64,000 nt of DNA from Streptomyces sp. 2131.1 (GTDB taxonomy: Bacteria > Actinomycetota > Actinomycetes > Streptomycetales > Streptomycetaceae). Made by a program: the position numbers and the translations under genes. Shown piece after piece: positions 59,305-64,000 of this stretch (its first letter is position 1; the number at the start of each line of letters is the position of its first letter). The stretch spans positions 5,320,001 through 5,384,000 of the forward strand of contig NZ_FNSY01000001.1 of the NCBI RefSeq assembly GCF_900105515.1, in the 5' to 3' direction. The notes beneath the pieces were generated by a model, which made no database searches, was not told where the DNA came from, and saw nothing but the letters and a program-made list of their open reading frames with translations.

Positions 59305-60861
59305 ATGACCCGCTCCGAACGTCAGGACCGTCCCGCCCGCAACCGCCCGTCGAGGGGACGCGGCACGGACCGGCCCAAGGCAACAGCGCAGGGTTCCGGC
59401 AAGGGATCCGGAAAGGCGTCGCCCCGTCGCAGGGCCACGCCGCCGCAGGGCGAATTCGCGCTGCCCGAAACCATCACCCCCGCACTGCCCGCCGTCGACG
59501 CGTTCGCCGAGCTGGACATGCCCGCAGCCCTGCTGAAAACCCTTGCCGCGCAGGGCGTGACCGAGCCGTTCCCGATCCAGGGCGCCACCCTGCCCAACTC
59601 GCTGGCCGGCCGCGACATCCTCGGCCGGGGCCGCACCGGCTCCGGCAAGACCCTCGCCTTCGGCCTCGCGCTCCTGGCCCGCACCGCCGGCCGCCGCGCC
59701 GAGCCGAAGGCACCCCTGGCCCTCGTCCTCGTCCCGACCCGCGAGCTCGCCCAGCAGGTCACCGACGCGCTGACCCCGTACGCCACCGCGGTCAACCTGC
59801 GCCTGGCCACCGTCGTCGGCGGCATGTCGATCACCAAGCAGTCCGCCACCCTGCGGCGCGGCGCCGAGGTGCTCGTCGCGACCCCCGGCCGGCTCAAGGA
59901 CCTCATCGAGCGCGGCGACTGCCGCCTGGACCAGGTCGCGATCACCGTCCTGGACGAGGCCGACCAGATGGCCGACATGGGCTTCATGCCGCAGGTCACC
60001 GCCCTGCTCAAGCAGGTCGAGCCGGACGGCCAGCGGATGCTGTTCTCCGCGACCCTGGACAAGAACATCGACCGCCTCGTCAAGATGTTCCTGACCGACC
60101 CCGTCGTGCACTCCGTCGACCCGTCCGCCGGTGCCGTCACCACCATGGAGCACCACGTCCTCCATGTGCTCGACGAGACCGACAAGAAGGCCGTCGCCAC
60201 GAAGATCGCCGCCCGCGAGGGCCGCGTGATCATGTTCGTCGACACCAAGCGCGCCGCCGACCGCTTCGCCAAGCGGCTCCTCGCCAGCGGGGTGCGCGCC
60301 GCCGCGCTGCACGGCGGACGCTCGCAGCCGCAGCGCAACCGGACCCTGGACCAGTTCAAGAACGGCCAGGTCACCGCCCTCGTCGCGACCAACGTGGCCG
60401 CACGCGGCATCCACGTCGACGACCTCGACCTCGTCGTCAACGTGGACCCGCCGACCGACCACAAGGACTACCTCCACCGCGGCGGTCGCACCGCCCGGGC
60501 CGGGGAGTCCGGCAGCGTCGTCACGCTGGTGCTGCCCGACGAGAAGCGGGACATGACCCGCCTGATGCAGGACGCGGGCATCGCACCCCGCACCACCCGC
60601 ATCAAGTCGAGCGACGAGGAACTCACCCGCATCACCGGCGCCCGCGAGCCCTCCGGAGTCGCGGTCGTCATAGAGGTCCCGCAGCCGGCCCAGCCCAAGG
60701 CCCGCCCTGCCGGCACCCGCTCGGGCAGCCGCGGCCGCGGGCGCGGCCGCGGTGCCGCGTCGAGCACGGCAGGCACCACCCGGGGCGCAGCCCCCCGCAC
60801 CGGCGCCGCCCGCGGCACCGGCCGGGGCGCGTCCCCGTCGCGCGGCCGCCGCGCCGCATAA
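59305..60861 (+). CDS. DEAD-box ATP-dependent RNA helicase
   Basis: 518 residues. Motifs in order: Q-motif PFPIQGATLP, I GRTGSGKT, Ia PTREL, Ib TPGR, II LDEADQM, III SATLD, IV MFVDT, V ARGIHVDDL and VI HRGGRTARAG. The N-terminus is Arg/Lys/Gly-rich and the C-terminal 60 residues are an RGRGRG-type RNA-binding tail. It unwinds structured RNA, perhaps during cold shock with the upstream protein. GGAGGA precedes the ATG at 59305; an ATG at 59257 lies inside the hairpin loop and is unlikely. Confidence 0.96.
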   Translation: MTRSERQDRPARNRPSRGRGTDRPKATAQGSGKGSGKASPRRRATPPQGEFALPETITPALPAVDAFAELDMPAALLKTLAAQGVTEPFPIQGATLPNSLAGRDILGRGRTGSGKTLAFGLALLARTAGRRAEPKAPLALVLVPTRELAQQVTDALTPYATAVNLRLATVVGGMSITKQSATLRRGAEVLVATPGRLKDLIERGDCRLDQVAITVLDEADQMADMGFMPQVTALLKQVEPDGQRMLFSATLDKNIDRLVKMFLTDPVVHSVDPSAGAVTTMEHHVLHVLDETDKKAVATKIAAREGRVIMFVDTKRAADRFAKRLLASGVRAAALHGGRSQPQRNRTLDQFKNGQVTALVATNVAARGIHVDDLDLVVNVDPPTDHKDYLHRGGRTARAGESGSVVTLVLPDEKRDMTRLMQDAGIAPRTTRIKSSDEELTRITGAREPSGVAVVIEVPQPAQPKARPAGTRSGSRGRGRGRGAASSTAGTTRGAAPRTGAARGTGRGASPSRGRRAA

Positions 60862-60870
60862 CCCCCACCC

Positions 60871-60899
60871 GCCGGAGGGGCCACTCCAGCCCCTCCGGC
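60871..60899 (+). terminator. Terminator after the helicase gene
   Basis: A perfect 10-bp stem (60871-60880 with 60890-60899) with a nine-base loop lies 9 bases after the stop. Confidence 0.75.
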
Positions 60900-60932
60900 C
60901 GGGCAGACCGTGCCTCTCCGGTGGTCCATTCA

Positions 60933-60978
60933 AGCCCCTCCGGCGATTGAGGAGCGGGGGTCCGGGGGCAGCGCCCCC
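60933..60978. repeat. Diverged copy of the dispersed repeat and a GC hairpin
   Basis: AGCCCCTCCGGCGATTGAGG (60933-60952) differs by one base from the 40249-40270 element. GGGGGC/GCCCCC (60964-60978) then forms a hairpin that may terminate the minus-strand gene. The region lies between convergent genes. Confidence 0.7.
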
Positions 60979-60990
60979 GAGCAACGGACC

Positions 60991-61899
60991 TCAGGTCGTG
61001 CAGTCCAGCACCGCGCGACACAGCGCGCACCGCACCCGCACCCGCCCCCGCACCGCGACCCGGTTCCGCTGGAAGCACATGGGGCACGCGAACGCCACCC
61101 GCAACCCGCCGTCCCCGCCGGCCTCGAAGGCGTACGGCCCCCCTGGCATCCCCGAAGCGGACCGCCGGTCCCGCGCGTACCGCCGCCGCCCCGCCCACCC
61201 CGCCGCCGTCAGCGGCGGCTGCTCCGCGTCCCGCAGGGCCCGGGCCCGGCCCTCCGTGTACGCGGTGTACGCCTGCGGGCTGGTGAACCACGGCGAGGGG
61301 TCCTCGCCGAACAGCAGAGCCCGCTTGGCCAGCACGTACCCGAACTCCTCCGGTGTCAGATAGCCGAGCTTCTGGCTGGTGACCGCGTCCTCGCGGAACG
61401 CGTCCAGCAGCAGCCAGCCCGCCCCCAGGTACGCCGCCGTCGTGTCGGTGAGGATCTCGTTGTCCCGGGTACCGGGGAACTCCAGGCCCAGCCGGTGCAG
61501 CAGCACATGCGCGACCTCGTGCGACAGGGCCGCCCCGATGTCCCGGCGATGCGTACGGAATCGGTCGTTCAGCTCCACGAAGTACTCGGGCCCCGCCGCG
61601 AGTTCGACACTGCCCGCGTGCTCCATCGGCCGGAACGCCACGATCATCCGCGCGTCCGGCAGCCGGTAGTGGCGCACCATCGCCCGCGCCACCCGCTGCG
61701 CGCCCAGGTGCAGATCGTCCGCGTCCGCGAAGGCCGCGTCGACCGGGGCGAGACTGGTGGCGTACCGCTCCACACCGTCCACCGACAGCCTCCGGTACAG
61801 CGCGGTGATCGCCGAGCGGACCGTGTCCAGATGCGGGAAGCCGTGCTCGACGGGGCTGCGGCGGGGGCTCTCCGGCACGTCCGTACCCCCGCTCGCCAC
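60991..61899 (-). CDS. HEVAH-motif putative zinc metallopeptidase
   Basis: 302 residues. ALSHEVAHVLLHRLG (about residues 124-138) is an HExxH zinc motif, and TDTTAAYLGAGWLLLDAF downstream has the Asp/Thr-rich helix that often holds the third ligand, as in ImmA/IrrE-like proteins. The last 40 residues hold CPMC and CALC pairs (four cysteines), probably a separate zinc ribbon. The GTG at 61899 follows GAGGAG by 8 bases with TACAGT upstream; an in-frame GTG at 61968 would overlap the beta-galactosidase gene. The substrate is unknown. Confidence 0.72.
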   Translation of the reverse strand: MASGGTDVPESPRRSPVEHGFPHLDTVRSAITALYRRLSVDGVERYATSLAPVDAAFADADDLHLGAQRVARAMVRHYRLPDARMIVAFRPMEHAGSVELAAGPEYFVELNDRFRTHRRDIGAALSHEVAHVLLHRLGLEFPGTRDNEILTDTTAAYLGAGWLLLDAFREDAVTSQKLGYLTPEEFGYVLAKRALLFGEDPSPWFTSPQAYTAYTEGRARALRDAEQPPLTAAGWAGRRRYARDRRSASGMPGGPYAFEAGGDGGLRVAFACPMCFQRNRVAVRGRVRVRCALCRAVLDCTT

Positions 61900-61948
61900 G
61901 ACGCTCGACTCCTCACCACTGTAGACCGCGGCGAGCGCCCCGGGGCTG

Positions 61949-63724
61949 TCAGCCGGTACGGACCGCAAGCCCCGGGCCCAGCTCGACGAACGGCGCCCCC
62001 GCGCCCTCCGTCTCCAGCACCCACACCTCGTTGGCCCCGTCCCGCAGCACCGGACCCGGCACGTACAGCGTGTGCTGCGGGCCCGCCGACCAGTAGCGGC
62101 CCAGGCAGAAGCCGTTCACCCAGACGAACCCCCGCGTCCAGCCGGGCAGTTCGAGCCCCGCGTGATCCGCCCCGGCCGCCACGTCGAACGTGCCCCGGTA
62201 CAGACCCGCCCCGCCCTCCCCGTCGACCGGGACGAACGGCACGCCCGCCACCGCCCCCGGCTCGTCGAACGCGTCCAGCCGCAGCGCCCGCGCCCGCACC
62301 CCGTGCAGGTACTGGCGCTCGTGCAGCACGCCCCCGGTGATCCCCTTCGGCTCGCCCAGCCGCGGCCCGTAGTTGACCCGGCCCAGCGACTCCACCCACA
62401 GCTCCACCTCGGCGGGCCCGGCCACCGGCTCCTCCAGCGCCGCCGACTCCTCGCTCAGGACACCCCGCCGCACCCCGTCCACGTACACCACCGCCCGGTC
62501 CCGCAGCCCCGAGACACCCAGCGCGTACGGGCGGCGCGGACCCGGCACGGCGACCCGGTAACGGACCAGGCCGCGGTCGACGCCCAGCTCCTCGAACGTC
62601 GGCGGCACTGCCGACTCCGCCGACTCCTCGTCGCCCAGCGCCTCCAGCACGGCCGGCAGCGGCGCCCACTCCGTCAGCTCCGCCCGCACCGGGGCCAGCC
62701 CGACGGGCTCCGGCGGCAGCGCGGGCAGCGGCCCGTCCGCATACCCGGCGAGCACCTCCCGGAACAGCCGGAACTTCTCCGTCGCCCGCCCGTACTCGTC
62801 GACCGGCGCGTCGTAGTCGTACGACGTCACCGTCGGCAGCAGCCCCTGGTCCTGGAGCGGGCCCGAACGGTTCGCCCCCGCCCAGCCCCCGAAGTTCGTG
62901 CCGCCGTGCGCCATGTAGACGTTCACCGACGCCCCGCACTCCAGGATCTCCGCCAGCGCACCCGCCGCCTGCGCCGGATCCCGCACCACCGGCGGCGCGC
63001 CCCAGTGCTCGAACCAGCCGCACCAGAACTCCATGCACATCAGCGGCCCCGACGCCTGATGCCGGCGCAGCACCCGGAACGCCTCACGGGCACCCGAACC
63101 GAAATTCGCCGTCGCGAGCAGCCCGGGCACCGAACCCCCCGTGAGCATGTGGTCCTCCGGCCCGTCCGAGGTGAACAGCGGCACCACCACCCCGGACTCG
63201 GTGAGCAGGTCCGCCAGCTGCCCCAGATACACGGCGTCCGTGCCGTAACTCCCGTACTCGTTCTCCGCCTGCACCATGATCACCGGACCGCCGCGGTCCA
63301 CCTGCCGTGCCACGACCTGCGGCAGCAGCTGAGCGAACCACGCCCGCACCGCGTCGACGTACCCCGCGTCACGGGTCCGCACCCGCCGCCCGAACCGCCC
63401 GGTCACCCACGCGGGCAGCCCGCCGTTCTCCCACTCGGCGCAGATGTACGGACCCGGGCGCACGATCGCCCACAGCCCGGCCCGGTGCGCCGCGTCCAGG
63501 AACCGGCCCAGCGCCCCGACGTCCCGGAAACCACCCGGCCGCGGCTCGTGCAGATTCCACGGGACGTACGTCTCCACACAGTTCAGGCCCATCGCCCGCA
63601 GCATCGCCAGCCGGTGGTCCCACTGCCCCTCGTGCACCCGGAAGTAGTGCAGGGCACCCGACAGCAGCCGAACGGGCTTCCCGTCGATCCGGAAGTCGTC
63701 GTCCCCGACGGTGAAGTCAGCCAT
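61949..63724 (-). CDS. GH35 family beta-galactosidase
   Basis: 591 residues. The barrel domain contains RLLSGALHYFRVH, ETYVPWNLHEP and AIVRPGPYICAEWENGGLP. The acid/base Glu is in VQAENEYGSYG (about residue 153), and the nucleophile region is MCMEFWCGWFEHWG. HGGTNFGGWAG is diagnostic. Two beta-sandwich domains follow, ending GFVWVNGFCLGRYW. There is no signal peptide, so the enzyme is cytoplasmic. AGGAGA precedes the ATG by 9 bases. It is divergent from an AraC-type regulator with paired direct repeats between them. Confidence 0.95.
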   Translation of the reverse strand: MADFTVGDDDFRIDGKPVRLLSGALHYFRVHEGQWDHRLAMLRAMGLNCVETYVPWNLHEPRPGGFRDVGALGRFLDAAHRAGLWAIVRPGPYICAEWENGGLPAWVTGRFGRRVRTRDAGYVDAVRAWFAQLLPQVVARQVDRGGPVIMVQAENEYGSYGTDAVYLGQLADLLTESGVVVPLFTSDGPEDHMLTGGSVPGLLATANFGSGAREAFRVLRRHQASGPLMCMEFWCGWFEHWGAPPVVRDPAQAAGALAEILECGASVNVYMAHGGTNFGGWAGANRSGPLQDQGLLPTVTSYDYDAPVDEYGRATEKFRLFREVLAGYADGPLPALPPEPVGLAPVRAELTEWAPLPAVLEALGDEESAESAVPPTFEELGVDRGLVRYRVAVPGPRRPYALGVSGLRDRAVVYVDGVRRGVLSEESAALEEPVAGPAEVELWVESLGRVNYGPRLGEPKGITGGVLHERQYLHGVRARALRLDAFDEPGAVAGVPFVPVDGEGGAGLYRGTFDVAAGADHAGLELPGWTRGFVWVNGFCLGRYWSAGPQHTLYVPGPVLRDGANEVWVLETEGAGAPFVELGPGLAVRTG

Positions 63725-63790
63725 GGTGCTCGTTCTCCTGATGCGCGGAATGTCTCCATCCAGCCTCACCCCTGGCGTGCGGCCGGTCCA

Positions 63791-63818
63791 TGGACAAAGA
63801 TCTCTGCTGTTTGGACAA
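63791..63818. promoter_or_regulatory. Direct repeats in the beta-galactosidase/AraC intergenic region
   Basis: TGGACAA occurs at 63791-63797 and 63812-63818, exactly 21 bases apart, two helical turns. AraC-type regulators typically bind such direct repeats. They are placed to control the divergent beta-galactosidase and regulator genes. Confidence 0.6.
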
Positions 63819-63867
63819 CCGCCTGCTCACAGGCGTACGACACGAGGACCGGGGAGAGAAGGGGCCG

Positions 63868-64000
63868 ATGTACCACACCTGGATGCGCTTCTTCACGCCC
63901 AGCCCGCTCCACCACCGCCTCGGCCTCGTCTGCCTCGGCGTCGGCCTCCAGCACGGCACCCTCCCCACCGTCGGCCCGCGCACCCTCGACCACCACGTCG
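63868..64000 (+). CDS. AraC-family transcriptional regulator, N-terminal fragment
   Basis: The gene runs off the right edge; 44 residues are visible: MYHTWMRFFTPSPLHHRLGL followed by VCLGVGLQHGTLPTVGPRTL. This matches the start of the sugar-sensing cupin domain of AraC regulators I recall from Streptomyces beside GH35 genes. The helix-turn-helix is outside the window. A GGGGAG/AAGGGG stretch precedes the ATG. It is divergent from the GH35 beta-galactosidase gene, which it probably controls. Confidence 0.75.
   Translation, partial: MYHTWMRFFTPSPLHHRLGLVCLGVGLQHGTLPTVGPRTLDHHV

Overview
The window is chromosomal DNA of very high G+C with GTG starts, 4-base stop/start overlaps and GC-rich hairpin terminators. 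Protein sequences and gene order (dnaE, hisDCB-H-A-F, hisI, trpE, trpC-M-B-A, lgt, gltBD) point to Streptomyces, in a core region resembling the dnaE-to-gltBD stretch of the S. coelicolor chromosome. Identifications come from recognising protein motifs by eye; no database search was run. I saw no tRNA, rRNA, IS element, prophage or CRISPR array.

Layout. Bases 1-4000: a truncated MscS-like channel, a dienelactone-hydrolase-like protein, a membrane-anchored DsbA-like thioredoxin, an unknown membrane protein and a DUF2252 protein. Bases 4188-7724: replicative polymerase dnaE. Bases 7842-16506: a 59-residue basic protein, a NYN-domain protein, a two-gene ABC exporter, a DUF2567 membrane protein, YbaK, a Lon-substrate-domain protein, an unknown helical protein and a large unknown membrane protein. 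Bases 16653-22395: the his operon (hisD-C-B, a tiny membrane protein, hisH, priA, a RidA-family gene, hisF), almost entirely translationally coupled and closed by a strong terminator. Bases 22506-31132: an accessory block with a large LuxR regulator that carries the only in-frame TTA codon I found, a PucR-type regulator, an ActP-like symporter, an ArsR-type regulator with an MFS exporter, and a TIGR03085 protein. Bases 31218-38143: hisI, trpE, three small membrane proteins, then trpC-trpM-trpB-trpA. Bases 38219-40100: a second DsbA-like protein and lgt.

Bases 40295-48294 (minus strand) hold the least understood unit: four consecutive ADP-ribosylglycohydrolase paralogues, a ribokinase-family kinase, a class III CoA-transferase and a CitE-like CoA-ester lyase, each start overlapping the preceding stop. 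It looks like a dedicated catabolic or salvage pathway acting on ADP-ribosyl, ribosyl or other N-glycosidic substrates. A VIT/CCC1-like metal transporter lies divergently upstream. Bases 49712-55724 encode glutamate synthase (gltB-gltD). The rest encodes an SLC13/ArsB-like permease, a rhomboid protease, a flavin-reductase-fold protein, a cold-shock protein followed by a DEAD-box helicase across a strong hairpin, a HEVAH-motif putative metallopeptidase, a GH35 beta-galactosidase, and the start of a divergent AraC-type regulator.

How the genes fit together. PriA (HisA) has both catalytic aspartates of the bifunctional HisA/TrpF enzyme and no trpF is present, so the his and trp pathways share one enzyme. 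TrpC, TrpB and TrpA complete tryptophan synthesis; trpD, trpG, hisG and hisE must lie elsewhere. GltBD supplies glutamate for the aminotransferases. Many genes start 6-8 bases after a TANNNT-like hexamer without a Shine-Dalgarno sequence, suggesting leaderless transcripts. A dispersed repeat of about 22 bases (core CCCGTCCGGCG) appears as inverted pairs in intergenic DNA, and an unrelated 22-base-arm palindrome interrupts the LuxR gene in frame.
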